Under the pieces are notes generated by a model. That model was given only the letters and a program-made list of their open reading frames with translations, was not told the DNA's origin and did not search any database. This document shows positions 45,160-54,698 of a DNA stretch of 64,000 nt, in pieces. The position numbers were made by a program, and so were the translations under genes. The DNA lies in the NCBI RefSeq assembly GCF_002796605.1, contig NZ_CP024923.1:1240001-1304000 (forward strand). Reading direction: 5' to 3'. The number at the start of each line of letters is the position of its first letter. Positions within the stretch are counted from its first letter, which is position 1. This DNA is from Sphingomonas psychrotolerans. Its GTDB lineage: Bacteria > Pseudomonadota > Alphaproteobacteria > Sphingomonadales > Sphingomonadaceae.

Positions 45160-45755
45160 CGCTCGCGCAGGAAGCTCCCCGCCGGTCCCGGACCACGGGT
45201 GACGTTGCGCCCGCGCTGCACCGCCTCGCGTCCCTCTCTATCAGAACGCTACGCTAGGCGATGAGCCGATTGCTCCAGGCGAAGCCCATCACGAAGGGTG
45301 CGGAGGTCGCCGACAGCCCGTTGATTGGCGACGATTGGTGATCTTCGCCGGCGCCGTGCTGCTCGGCCCGATCCGAATTGGTGCCCGCTGGTGGACCGGC
45401 GGCAATGTCTGGTTCCGCCGCAATGTTCCTCCAAGCAGCGAGGTCGAGGCGTTCGACGTCTCGATAAGGACGGGGGCCGAAGCGGATAGCGGGGCTGAGA
45501 CGTCGCGGAGCGGGTCAGTCTGTCTCATCATGTCCAAGACTGTGTCATTGGTCTGCGTCCCAGGATCGGCTAACGGAACGGCGGCTTTCAGGATGCCACA
45601 GGACAGCTCGGAACGACCACAATTGGGCGCTTAGCTGCCGCGGATTGAGGGTGAATTTGTGCCGTCGTCACCTGTCGGCTAGTGTGGCATAGAGTGGAAA
45701 TAAGTTGTTATCAGTTGAACATTAGAAAAAGCGACTGACCGAACGGCACTGGGAG
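45160..45755. other. Gene-poor stretch right of the ABC exporter
   Basis: No frame resembles a known protein. One frame (45335-45634, plus) opens with the hydrophobic VIFAGAVLLGPIRIGARWW but its later part looks random. On the minus strand a 40-codon piece with good codon use (LRERYDAGDFEQG) has no start. Both may be remnants. Confidence 0.45.
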
Positions 45756-46259
45756 CTAGTTCCAGTATCTGGCCATGAAGCGCTCTTTCGCACCGGCGAG
45801 GACACGCATGACGCGTTCGACGTTCCTCGTCCTTGCGGCATCAGACTTCAGGTTTGCGAGGTAGCGCAGCACCTCCTTTTGCAGGCTGGGCGCCAGGGCT
45901 TCCCACCGCGCCTTGATATCCGGGCTGCTCTCCAGTCCCGCTGCGAACGCCGGGTGCATCGCGTGCTGAGGCCCGGTCCTGTAATCGGAATCGAAGTGGA
46001 CCGAAACCGCGACCATATCACCCACATCGACTTCGGCTTGCTTGCGGAGCCGGCCATCGAGATAGAGGAAGAAGCTTCCGTCCCCCGCCGGCATCATGTT
46101 GATGCGCCAGGCGGGGGTTGGCTTGCCGTTCAGCTGGACCAGGACCGGCATTGGCCTGCGCCAGCCCGGCCGGATCTCGTTCGCGCGCTCGGCGCTCACG
46201 AAAACCAGCGGGTTGATACCTCGGATCTCTATCAAGCCATCGAAATGCACCGGGAACAC
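45756..46259 (-). CDS. DUF1905/YdeI-OmdA-domain protein
   Basis: This 167-residue protein contains the DUF1905 beta-barrel (RPMPVLVQLNGKPTPAWRIN, LYLDGRLRKQAEVDVGDMV) followed by the YdeI/OmpD-associated helical segment (PAFAAGLESSPDIKARWEAL, SLQKEVLRYLANLKSDAART, RVMRVLAGAKE). Members have been linked to bacteriocin or cationic-peptide resistance, but their biochemistry is unclear. It has no signal peptide. It stands alone beside a truncated hydrolase gene, in a patch of small accessory genes. Confidence 0.82.
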   Translation of the reverse strand: MFPVHFDGLIEIRGINPLVFVSAERANEIRPGWRRPMPVLVQLNGKPTPAWRINMMPAGDGSFFLYLDGRLRKQAEVDVGDMVAVSVHFDSDYRTGPQHAMHPAFAAGLESSPDIKARWEALAPSLQKEVLRYLANLKSDAARTRNVERVMRVLAGAKERFMARYWN

Positions 46260-46288
46260 TCCTCAAGACGGCGCCTCGCCGCCGGCGT

Positions 46289-46495
46289 TCAGTCGGGTCT
46301 GGCCGCGATCGACCTCAGAAACGGCCGGATCAGGCCTGCCACCTCGTGGAGGTGCGTTTCCAGCAGCCAGTGTCCGCCCTCCAGCACGTGCAGTTCGGCG
46401 CTTGGCAGATCGCGCAGATAAGCCTTGGCAGACCCTTCCGGCATGTAGCCGTCACGTGGTCCCCAGACAATCAGCGTCGGTGGCGCGTCGTTATT
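46289..46495 (-). pseudogene. Truncated alpha/beta-hydrolase (C-terminal fragment)
   Basis: The last 68 codons match the end of an alpha/beta hydrolase: PTLIVWGPRDGYMP with the catalytic acid, LPSAELHVLEGGHWLLE with the catalytic histidine, and VAGLIRPFL. The N-terminal two thirds, with the nucleophile serine, are gone; the frame continues upstream only as the antisense of the SRPBCC gene. This is a remnant, probably left by a deletion or insertion event. Confidence 0.7.
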
Positions 46496-46705
46496 TTGGG
46501 TGCCACGACTACGGGTAAAAGGTGGCGCGTTTCGCTCGGCGGGTTTCACCCATTGTCGTTCAGGCCGTCGCAACAGGTTACAGGCACAGACAGCAACGCA
46601 CTCGGCCGCAATAACAGCTGCCGTAACGGGTGAATGTGGACGTGTCTCGGAGAGGCAAGTGAGTGTGGCTCTCAAACGCGTCAAAGACAGCAAGAAGGAT
46701 ACAGC

Positions 46706-47185
46706 ATGAGCCCTCAGCCTACCGGCCACGTCGTCGGCAACGACCTGATCCTGACGCGCATCTTCCGCGCACCCATCGATGACGTCTGGACAAGCGTAAC
46801 GACATCCGAGAGCACCGCGCGATGGTTCGGTCCGTGGGAAGGCGATGCTGGCCCCGGCAAGATCGTGCGGCTGCAACTGGTCCATGAGAAGGACCAGCCC
46901 TGGGCGGAGGTGACGATCGAAGAATGCGAGGCGCCGCGCCTCCTCGTCCTCACAATGAATGATGAATTCGGAGCGTGGCGCATCGAGATGACGTTGACGC
47001 AGACGGACGACATGACGGAGTTGCGTTTCGTGCAGCACCTATCCGACCGGAAGCTCGCGGGCGACGTGGGCCCGGGCTGGGAGTACTATCTCGACATGTT
47101 GGTCGCCGCCCGCGAGGGCAAGACGCTGCCGTCGTTCGAGGACTACTACCCTGCGCAGAAGGAATACTATCTAAAAGGCGCATAG
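46706..47185 (+). CDS. SRPBCC-family (AHSA1-like) protein
   Basis: The 159-residue protein shows the START/AHSA1 layout: LTRIFRAPIDDVWTSVTTSE in the first strand and helix, STARWFGPWEGDAG, then WRIEMTLTQTDDMTELRF and a long final helix GWEYYLDMLVAAREGK. Such proteins form a hydrophobic ligand cavity and serve various roles, often in stress response. AGAAGGA lies nine bases before the ATG. No operon partner is evident; its neighbour is a broken hydrolase gene on the other strand. Confidence 0.85.
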   Translation: MSPQPTGHVVGNDLILTRIFRAPIDDVWTSVTTSESTARWFGPWEGDAGPGKIVRLQLVHEKDQPWAEVTIEECEAPRLLVLTMNDEFGAWRIEMTLTQTDDMTELRFVQHLSDRKLAGDVGPGWEYYLDMLVAAREGKTLPSFEDYYPAQKEYYLKGA

Positions 47186-47895
47186 ACGATCGGCACATCG
47201 TCTGGCCTTGCCGTCCGCAACGGCCGTCCGTCTTTTTCAAGCCGATCCGGTTTTTTGTCGCGGCTGCGGACCCGTTCTCGCAATATACCAACCGCGTGCC
47301 GCGTGCCGCGGGAAATCGCGGTTCCTCTAGGTCATACCGGGAAGCTATGGATTGCGATGATGTCTGGACGCGGCAGCCGGTCGGGCGGATGACCGCTTCG
47401 GAGCGCCGCCTCACGATCGACGATCGTCGGCTTTTGGGCGCAAAGCCGCCCTTCCCTTCCCCACCGATCTCAGATCACAGAGTCTGGCCAAGTCACTGAG
47501 TTCGGCGGAGCGGGAGGTATCCCATATTCTTCTATATCGATATGATTTTACTGCACAATCTTGCCACTCGTCAGCAGCTACCCCACATTTTCCCCACACT
47601 CCGTGCGAGATTTTAAGGAGGGGCGTGACACAGTTCGAGACTGCCATGCGACCAATCCAGCCGTTCAGCGACCGAGCCTGGCGTCTTGTAGCTGCCACAG
47701 GTTGATGTTCATCCGCCGGGACAGAAATGAGGCCGACCTTGGGACTTGTCGGGGGTTCACACCGCGCTGTGCGCCGCGACGCGGCAGGTGTGGAAACGGC
47801 GATGCTCGTTTGAACTTCAGGGCAATCCGATCAGACAGGCGCAGACTAGCGCGACAGGTCGAGCAAGAACCACCGCTTGAACGCCCCCCGCGCGA
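47186..47895. other. Gene-free stretch between the SRPBCC gene and the phosphatase gene
   Basis: No protein-like frame and no RNA gene that I can recognise. Base composition is lower in GC around 47520-47640 than in the flanks, suggesting acquired or decayed DNA. Confidence 0.5.
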
Positions 47896-49182
47896 TCATC
47901 GGCGGTGGCGCAGGGTTACCGCGTCCAGCGGCTCGCCGGTCGCGGTATAGGCGCGGTAGGTCAGTTTGTTCGGCGCGACGTCGATGACCTGGTAAGCCTG
48001 GGTGCGCGACGCCGTTTTTCGGGCCCAGGCGAGCGGCGCGACCTCGTACATCTTCGGGCCAGCCACCGAGACGGCATAAGTAGAGCCGGCCTTGTCGGCG
48101 GACGGACCGTTTGGCCCGATTGCGCCGCGTGCATATCCATGGTCGTGGCCCTGCAGCACAAGATCGACATGGTATTTGTCGATCAGCGGCTTCAACGCCG
48201 CGCGCACCTTCGGATTGTCGCGGCCGGGATCACTCGAAAACAGCGGGAAATGCAGGAAGAGCACCGTCCAGCGGTTCGGATTGTGCGCGAGCAACCCGTC
48301 GAGCCACGCCACGATCGACTTGCGCGCGACCTCGTCCCGATCGACCTGCATCGAATCTACCGAGATCAGCCGAAGTCCCTGATAATCGGTGTACCAGTTG
48401 GTCTCTCGCCCCGCCGGCAGATCTGCAGGGCCGTTATCCGGCAAGGTGAACTGACGGCGCCATTGGCCGGTGATCGAGGAGCCGGCGCGCGCGGCTTCGT
48501 CGCGGACATATTCGTGATTGCCCGGCGTCGGCATCTGCGGTGTCTGTGCATAGAGAAACCCGCCGGCCGCGAACCACTCGCCCCATTCGGCATCGCTGTC
48601 ATGCCGGTTGACCAGATCGCCCGCATGGATCGTGAAGGCGGCATCGCCCGCCTGCCGGAACGCCATGCGCAGCGTGCGCGACGCCTCTGACAGGATCTGG
48701 TTCTGCATGTCGCCGAGATAGATGAAGCGGAACGGCGCGGCGTCCTTGCGCGCCGTGCGGAACTGGAACCATTCGGACCATTGCGCCCCGTCGCCGACAC
48801 GATAGGCGTAGACCCTATTGGGCTCCAGACCCTTGAGCACCGCCGAATGATAGGCGGCACGGAAGGCCGGGTCCTCACGCACCGGCAGCGTGGCATCGTC
48901 CGTGGTGGCTGCCAGCGTCATCGGCGTCTTTACGAAGTCCGGGCTGCTGGTGGCCTTCGCATATTGCACCATGCCCACGGCACCCGGTGCCGAGCGCCAG
49001 GTCACGGCCATTTCCGTCGTTGGATCGGCGGTGAGACTGAGCACGATACGTTCGGGCTTCAGCGTGGCGGCAGCGAGCCTGGCATCTTGCGGCTGCACCG
49101 GCGGAGTTTGCGCCTGCGACGGCGCGAGCGGGAGAGCGACGCCGAGGAACAGGGCGCCGACAAAGCGATGAGAAGTCATCAT
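47896..49182 (-). CDS. Purple-acid-phosphatase-like metallophosphoesterase
   Basis: This 428-residue exported enzyme has a signal peptide (to about residue 24), an N-terminal fibronectin-III-like domain (AVTWRSAPGAVGMVQY) and a metallophosphoesterase domain with GDMQN, HAGDLVNR, PGNHEYV, VLFLHFPLFS and LQGHDHGYAR, giving the seven metal ligands of the family. It would release phosphate from organic phosphates in the periplasm or outside the cell. It directly follows a TonB receptor gene (8-base gap) governed by an ECF sigma/anti-sigma pair, so the substrate or its product may be the signalling ligand. Confidence 0.88.
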   Translation of the reverse strand: MMTSHRFVGALFLGVALPLAPSQAQTPPVQPQDARLAAATLKPERIVLSLTADPTTEMAVTWRSAPGAVGMVQYAKATSSPDFVKTPMTLAATTDDATLPVREDPAFRAAYHSAVLKGLEPNRVYAYRVGDGAQWSEWFQFRTARKDAAPFRFIYLGDMQNQILSEASRTLRMAFRQAGDAAFTIHAGDLVNRHDSDAEWGEWFAAGGFLYAQTPQMPTPGNHEYVRDEAARAGSSITGQWRRQFTLPDNGPADLPAGRETNWYTDYQGLRLISVDSMQVDRDEVARKSIVAWLDGLLAHNPNRWTVLFLHFPLFSSDPGRDNPKVRAALKPLIDKYHVDLVLQGHDHGYARGAIGPNGPSADKAGSTYAVSVAGPKMYEVAPLAWARKTASRTQAYQVIDVAPNKLTYRAYTATGEPLDAVTLRHRR

Positions 49183-49189
49183 CGTTCCT

Positions 49190-52100
49190 TCAAAAGATCA
49201 GGTTTACACCAAGCGAGATCGTGCGGCCGTTCTTGGTATAGGCGCGGCTCGCTCCCTTGCCCGACGACACCGTTTCCCAATAGGTCGGGCCGTCGAGCAG
49301 GTTCTGGACCTGGAGCTGGACCGAAGACGTCTTCAGGAACGACTTGCGGAAGGTCAGATCGAGGAAGCTGTAGGCCTGCTGATAGGGATTGTTGCCGAAA
49401 TCCTGGATGCCCCCGAGGAACTTCCCCTGATAGTTCCAGGCGGCATAGATTTCCCAGCCCTTGCGCTCCCAGAACAATTGCAGATTGGCGATCGTGTCGG
49501 GCGTCTCCATCAACGGCAGGGTATAGCCCTCCGGATGCCAGGAAAGGCCGGTCACCGCCTTGGAGCGCTGCAGAGTCAGGTTGCCGCCGATGCCGAGCGA
49601 GCCGAACACCCCGGGTAGCCAGTGGAGCACCTGCTGTCCGCTGACCTCCATTCCATAGACCGTCGCCCGTTCGCCGTTGTTCGGCATGGAAATGATCACG
49701 CCGGCAGGGTCGACATTTTCACCCACCGTACCGTTGCGGATGTTGCTGGAGGAGGAACGGAACAGGAAGTTGGTGATGCGTTTGTAGAACAAAGCCGCCG
49801 AATAGGCGCCGCTTTTCCCGTTATAGCGCTCCAGCGAAAGGTCGAGATTCAGCGAGCGCATCGGCTTCAGGTTCGGATTGCCCTGGCTGATCCCGGTAAG
49901 CACCCATTGCGAGGTCGGGTTGTCCGTGCCGTCGCCATCGGGGTCGGTATCATAAGCGTATTCGCGGGCGGAGCTCATGCGTGCGATGTCGGGACGCGCG
50001 AAGCTCGTCCACACTGCGGCACGCAGCTTGGTGCGGCGATCGAAGTCGAAATTGACGTGAAGTGACGGCAGCACGTTGGTAAAGCTGGACCGGTCGGTGG
50101 TGAAGCGTTCGCCCTGCACCGGATCGAGATTATAGGCTTCGACCTTGTTGCGGGTCGCCTCGACCCGAACGCCGGCGATCATCTGGGCACGACCGAAGGC
50201 CGCGGTCGCCATGGCATATCCGGCGATCACGCGCTCGTTGAACCGGAAACTCTCCTCGTTCGACATCTGGGCGTCGGAAGGATCCACCGCGAAGCCCTCG
50301 AAAAAGCTGCTTTCGCCCCTCTCCGCATGCTGCAACTCGGCAAGCATCTTCGCATTGTCGATCGTCTGACCGAGCCGGTAGAGACCGGAATAGGCGCCGC
50401 CGAACAGGCTGGTGACGTTCTTGCCGTAGAATTGCGAGAAGTCGGCCATGGTGCCGTCGGCGTTCAGGTCAAGAAACGAGCCCGAAAAATTGCGACGCCG
50501 CGAATCGTAGAGCTTGCCACCTGCCTTGACCGACTGCAGCCATTCCACATCCGGCGCCCATTGGAGGTTCGTCTGTGCCTGCCACAATTTCTGCTGGCTT
50601 CCGCCGACCTCGCCTTCCAGACTGCTGAACGCATATTGCGCGGGATCCTGCACCGCGTTCATGCCCTGCGGGTTGAGCAACCACTTGGGGAAGCGCGAAT
50701 CCCCGGAGCTGCTGAACAGCACGCCCTTGTTGCCCAACCAGCCATATTTGTCGCTGCGGAACTCGAGCGTGTATCCGTCGTCGAGATTGTCCTGCGACTG
50801 GGAATAGGACAGGTCGTAATCGACGGTGAAATCGCCGAACCGCGACACGCCGCCGGCGTTGGCGGTAGCGAGATTGCCGCTTTCGTTGTTCGCTTCCCAG
50901 AAGCGGCGCAGGCGGAAACCCTGCGGATCCCAAACGCCGGAGCCACCCGCGAGGCTGTAGAACGACTTTCCCTTGCGGTCGGCATCGGTGATCAGACCGT
51001 CACGGTCCTGATCGACGATCTGGCTGGTCGTGTAGCGATAGACGCGGCCCAGCCTGGCATCGGTCCGCAGGATGCCGTCTTCGGGCTGAACAAGGCTAGC
51101 GTCGGTCGGATCGACCTGCACCAGTCGCGTGGAATTTCGGCCCGTGTCGTTGCGGAAATTGAGCCGGCTGCGGAATTGCTGCTTCTGATAATCGCTGTAC
51201 TGGCCACGAAGGTGCAGGTCGTGGTGATCGGAGCGATAGTCGATGCTGGTGTTGAAGCCCCAGCGTTTCACATCGGTATCGCCGATCCCCAGATCCATGC
51301 CGCGCATCACGAAGCGGTTCGGGTCCCAGCCGAGCGTCTCGCTATTCGAGTACCAGGTGTCCGGCTGATTATCGCCGTCGACGCCGTTCTGCTCATATTG
51401 CGATTTGCGCCGGCTCCAGTTGCCCGCGAGGAAGACCCCAAAATGTTCGCTGAACTGACGCGAGAGGGCAGCTGACACCTGACCGTATTTGCGGTGATCG
51501 AACTTGTCGAGCATGCCGCCTTCGGCCGAAATGCGCGCATAGGTCGGCTTCTGGTCGAAGGCTGTCGGCGTGGTGATGTCGATCGATCCGCCGAGCGCGT
51601 CGCCGTCGCGATCCGGGGTGAGCGTCTTGTAGACGGTGATCTGCTTCACGCCGTCTGGCGGCAGCACCGACAGCCGCACGCCGCGGAAGAAGTTGCTGTC
51701 GCGCGAACCGGCGCCGTCGACGCGCACGCCGTTGACCGAATAATTGTTGAGCTCTGTGGAGAGGCCGCGAACGGTGATGCGATCGCCTTCCCCCGTGGCG
51801 GGATCGCGCACGCCGTTGACGCCGGGCAGACGGGCGAGCGCCTCCGACACGTTGTTCGCCGGCAGCTTGCCCATGTCGTCGGCGGTGACGGTATCGGACA
51901 CCATTGCCGAACGACGCTTGGTCTCGAGGGACTCCTGCGCCGCCGCGATATAGCCGGTGACGACGATATCCTCGGCGGCCGGCTCTTCCTCCTGCGGCGC
52001 GGCGGTCTGTGCCTGTGCCTGTGGCGCCCTGGTTGGTGATGGCCGCCGGGCAGCTGCGACCTGGGCCCGCGCCGGCGCGGGCTTGACGATGACCGAGCCG

Positions 52101-52381
52101 CCGCGGACCTGCGTCTGGACTTCCGCGCCGCGCACCAGCACGGCAAGCGCCTCCGTAGCAGACATCATACCGGACACTGCGCGGCTGCGGCGGCCACGCA
52201 GCACGTCGGGCGAGGCGGCGACCGGCATACCGGTCACTCGCGAGAATAGCTGCAACGCCTGTGCAAGATCCTGTTCGGGAATGGAAAAGCTATAGCGCTG
52301 TGCGGCGGCGGCGGGTGCGGCGCACAGAGTCGCGGCGGCAAGGGCCAGCGCCGAAACGGCGGGCCGGTTCACAACAAACAT
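49190..52381 (-). CDS. TonB-dependent receptor with STN signalling domain (FecA type)
   Basis: The 1063-residue outer-membrane protein has a signal peptide (to about 27), an STN domain (about 29-100: YSFSIPEQDLAQALQLFSR through LAVLVRGAEVQTQVRGG), a linker, the TonB box DIVVTGYIAAAQES, a plug (NNVSEALARLPGVNGVRDPA and FFRGVRLSVLPPDGVKQIT) and a large barrel ending ISLGVNLIF. STN domains pass a ligand signal through FecR to an ECF sigma factor, and both are encoded just upstream. It is 129 bases from the FecR gene and has its own room for a promoter. The ligand could be an organic phosphate, given the phosphatase gene behind it. Confidence 0.92.
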   Translation of the reverse strand: MFVVNRPAVSALALAAATLCAAPAAAAQRYSFSIPEQDLAQALQLFSRVTGMPVAASPDVLRGRRSRAVSGMMSATEALAVLVRGAEVQTQVRGGSVIVKPAPARAQVAAARRPSPTRAPQAQAQTAAPQEEEPAAEDIVVTGYIAAAQESLETKRRSAMVSDTVTADDMGKLPANNVSEALARLPGVNGVRDPATGEGDRITVRGLSTELNNYSVNGVRVDGAGSRDSNFFRGVRLSVLPPDGVKQITVYKTLTPDRDGDALGGSIDITTPTAFDQKPTYARISAEGGMLDKFDHRKYGQVSAALSRQFSEHFGVFLAGNWSRRKSQYEQNGVDGDNQPDTWYSNSETLGWDPNRFVMRGMDLGIGDTDVKRWGFNTSIDYRSDHHDLHLRGQYSDYQKQQFRSRLNFRNDTGRNSTRLVQVDPTDASLVQPEDGILRTDARLGRVYRYTTSQIVDQDRDGLITDADRKGKSFYSLAGGSGVWDPQGFRLRRFWEANNESGNLATANAGGVSRFGDFTVDYDLSYSQSQDNLDDGYTLEFRSDKYGWLGNKGVLFSSSGDSRFPKWLLNPQGMNAVQDPAQYAFSSLEGEVGGSQQKLWQAQTNLQWAPDVEWLQSVKAGGKLYDSRRRNFSGSFLDLNADGTMADFSQFYGKNVTSLFGGAYSGLYRLGQTIDNAKMLAELQHAERGESSFFEGFAVDPSDAQMSNEESFRFNERVIAGYAMATAAFGRAQMIAGVRVEATRNKVEAYNLDPVQGERFTTDRSSFTNVLPSLHVNFDFDRRTKLRAAVWTSFARPDIARMSSAREYAYDTDPDGDGTDNPTSQWVLTGISQGNPNLKPMRSLNLDLSLERYNGKSGAYSAALFYKRITNFLFRSSSSNIRNGTVGENVDPAGVIISMPNNGERATVYGMEVSGQQVLHWLPGVFGSLGIGGNLTLQRSKAVTGLSWHPEGYTLPLMETPDTIANLQLFWERKGWEIYAAWNYQGKFLGGIQDFGNNPYQQAYSFLDLTFRKSFLKTSSVQLQVQNLLDGPTYWETVSSGKGASRAYTKNGRTISLGVNLIF

Positions 52382-52509
52382 CGAAGAAATACCCCCACTA
52401 CAAACGGTTCATGCGAGAGACGGGTCACGGGGGTGAAACCCGACACAGTTTTTCTTCTTACAAATTCGAGTCTTTACTGTGATATTCTCATGTCACCGCG
52501 CCCTTACAC

Positions 52510-53484
52510 TTATCGCTTGAGCACATAGCGATCGCTCGTCGCGCGCCAGCGTAGATCGTGGACGACGCTCACCATCTCCAGCACGCTCTTCGGCTCACGC
52601 ATGGGGAAGCGCCCGGTGACGAGCAACGCGCCGATGGAAGGATCTGCCAGCACGATCGGGCGGTCGATCGAGCGATTGAGCCTCTGTACGAGTTGCCGAA
52701 CCGGCGTCTCGTTCGCTTCGAACCAGCCCTGGGTCCAGTCGGGCCGTTTGTCGCCGCTCCCTTTCAGGCTGCGGACACGCTCACCCTCGAGTTCGAGGCC
52801 GCTTCCCGCCGGCAGCCGCCATTGTCGCCCCGAGCCGGCATGGACGCCAACCATCCCGCGATAGACCTGGATGACGCGCGTGTCGCGATCGACGCGGTCC
52901 ACGTCGAACGCGGTGCCGAGCACCGAGACCTTGGCGCCACCGGCATCGACCGCGAAACCGCGTAGCCGCTCATGCGCAACATCGAAAAACGCTTCGCCCC
53001 GCTGGAGCTCGACCTGGCGGGACCATGGCGCCATGCGCACGGCGATACGGGTGTCGCCGTTCATGCGGATCGTCGAGCCGTCCGACAGCGCGACCGTGCG
53101 GGTCTGCCCGCGCGCGGTGGCGTACTGCGTTTCCGTCACCAGCGACGGGGCGCCGGCGACCCCCGCGACGACGAGAATGCCGGCCAATGCGGCAGCCTGA
53201 CCCATGCGCCGCCAACCTCTGTTGCGGCCGCGGGCAAGCGCCTCCTTACCGGGTGCGTCGTCATTGCCGGCTTGGGGCAGCGGCGCGATGCCGCGTAACG
53301 CTGCCTCGAGGCCGCCTGACTGCCACAGCGTCTGCATGCGCGCATAGCTTTCGATATGGCGCGGATCCTTGAGGATCCAGCGATCGAAGTCGGCGGTAGT
53401 GTCGCTGTCGAGCACGGGGCGGCGCATGCGGTCGACCCATTGTGCGGCCTGCAGGTCGATCACGTGCGTTTCCTGAGCCATCAA
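52510..53484 (-). CDS. FecR-family anti-sigma regulator
   Basis: The 324-residue inner-membrane protein has an N-terminal cytosolic DUF4880-type segment (FDRWILKDPRHIESYARMQT) that would bind the sigma factor, a transmembrane helix (about 94-112, AAALAGILVVAGVAGAP), a FecR domain (YATARGQTRTVALSDGSTIR and VSVLGTAFDVDRV) and a C-terminal STN-like region (NETPVRQLVQRLNRSIDRPI). It transmits the receptor state to the sigma factor. Its start overlaps the sigma-factor stop by four bases. Confidence 0.92.
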   Translation of the reverse strand: MMAQETHVIDLQAAQWVDRMRRPVLDSDTTADFDRWILKDPRHIESYARMQTLWQSGGLEAALRGIAPLPQAGNDDAPGKEALARGRNRGWRRMGQAAALAGILVVAGVAGAPSLVTETQYATARGQTRTVALSDGSTIRMNGDTRIAVRMAPWSRQVELQRGEAFFDVAHERLRGFAVDAGGAKVSVLGTAFDVDRVDRDTRVIQVYRGMVGVHAGSGRQWRLPAGSGLELEGERVRSLKGSGDKRPDWTQGWFEANETPVRQLVQRLNRSIDRPIVLADPSIGALLVTGRFPMREPKSVLEMVSVVHDLRWRATSDRYVLKR

Positions 53485-54050
53485 TCCCGTCCCGCCAGAT
53501 CGATGCCGGCCTGTTCGAGCGCTTTGCGCAGATCGATCATCCCGCGTGTGATGTGTTTCTCGACCGCCTTTGCGCTCAATTCAAGATCGTCTCCAATCGC
53601 GCGGCAGCTTTCCTGATTGAGCCGTCGGCGCAGCAGCACCTCGCGTCGAAGCGGAGGCATCTTCTTCAGACAGCGACTGAACACCTCCATCGCGCGTCGT
53701 GAATCGAGGATCCGATTGAGCGACGGCTGGTCGCTGTGCACTTCTTCGTCAGGCTCGCCGACAAGGCGGCTGTCGCGGCGATGCACATCGATCAGGAGGT
53801 TGTCCGAGATGCGAAAGGCGAGCGAGAACACGCTGCCGATCTGCTGCGTGCCGGCCAGCTCGACCAACCTGGCAAGCGTCTCCTGGCTCACATCCTCGAC
53901 GATATCGTGCCGGGCGCCACGGCCACGCAGATAGCGCTTCAGGGCCATCTGGATCGCATACCAGTCATAGCCGGGGGGCGCGCCTTCAAGATGCTGATTT
54001 CGGATCGACGCAAGCACCATGAACCCCAGATCCCGGAAAAACCGAGGCAA
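53481..54050 (-). CDS. ECF-family RNA polymerase sigma factor (FecI type)
   Basis: This 189-residue sigma factor has region 2 around IVEDVSQETLARLVELAGTQ and DNLLIDVHRRDSR, and region 4 with PPLRREVLLRRRLNQESCRA and LSAKAVEKHITRGMIDLRKA. With the overlapping anti-sigma gene and the FecA-type receptor it makes a complete cell-surface signalling unit. It is the first gene of the unit, and its own promoter should lie in the preceding gene-free region. Confidence 0.92.
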   Translation of the reverse strand: MPRFFRDLGFMVLASIRNQHLEGAPPGYDWYAIQMALKRYLRGRGARHDIVEDVSQETLARLVELAGTQQIGSVFSLAFRISDNLLIDVHRRDSRLVGEPDEEVHSDQPSLNRILDSRRAMEVFSRCLKKMPPLRREVLLRRRLNQESCRAIGDDLELSAKAVEKHITRGMIDLRKALEQAGIDLAGRD

Positions 54051-54459
54051 TTAGGGGCTCCAGGTGACAGTTTTAAGATCGCCGTCGCGCGCCGACCGCG
54101 AGCACGGCATCAACATACGGCAAGTTGGGTCGTCGATATGAGCAATCCATCTTTGGGCCAGTGGCCACGGTCAATCGTTCGGGCACCGCTGCTTTCGAAC
54201 GGCGGCTACTATGAGTTCGCGACCCAGAGCCGACAGGCAGCCCCCGCACTTCCGGCCGTTCGGCTTCCGTAGGGGTCACCATCGTCAAGCGGAGAACGGC
54301 GGATTACCGCCGTTTCCGACGATAGGGGCGAATTCACCTCCACATTTCGTCCCACAATTCTTTCGGCTTTGATTGGACGCAGTGGCATGCCTTGGTGGCC
54401 GTGACCTGCTCCCCGGAATTCATGCCATTGTAAGTTAGTTCGTCAGATGGAGACGAGCG
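54051..54459. other. Gene-free stretch upstream of the sigma-factor gene
   Basis: This holds the presumed promoter of the sigma/FecR unit and an isolated hairpin (54295-54314). I see no gene. Confidence 0.5.
54295..54314. repeat. Isolated perfect hairpin
   Basis: AACGGCGG-ATTA-CCGCCGTT is an 8-bp perfect stem with a 4-base loop followed by TT. It could be a terminator remnant or a scattered intergenic palindrome. Confidence 0.45.
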
Positions 54460-54640
54460 ATGCGGCGAAGCCGTTTTACCGAGGATCAGATCATTGGGGT
54501 TTGCGCGAGCACGAGTCTGGCGTGAAGACGGCGGTCTGTGCCGCAAGCACGGGATCAGCTACGCGACGTTCTACAACTGGAAGGCGAAATATGGCGGCCT
54601 GACGGTGTCAGACGCTGGGCGTAGCTGCCGGTCGCGCGAT
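54460..54640 (+). pseudogene. IS3-family transposase OrfA remnant
   Basis: The start reads MRRSRFTEDQIIGV, then frameshifts; in the next frames KHGISYATFYNWKAKYGGLT follows. This is the helix-turn-helix part of IS3-family OrfA. Two single-base losses (after IIGV and before the KHGISY part) break the frame, and the rest of OrfA and all of OrfB are missing. Confidence 0.8.
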
Positions 54641-54698
54641 CTGCTCCGGCTCGGGTTCATGACGGCTTCCCTAGCGAAGATCAGACGCGTAACTGATC

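Noticed and set aside
45108..45243. Minus-strand 40-codon piece with good codon use (LRERYDAGDFEQG)
   Set aside because: It has no start codon, begins right after a stop and overlaps the exporter gene; it may be a gene remnant but I cannot identify it.
45335..45634. Plus-strand frame with a hydrophobic start
   Set aside because: No ribosome-binding site, no family resemblance, and a random-looking C-terminal half.
47411..47698. Minus-strand frame of 95 codons
   Set aside because: Composition is unlike a protein and no motif is visible; the region looks like decayed DNA.
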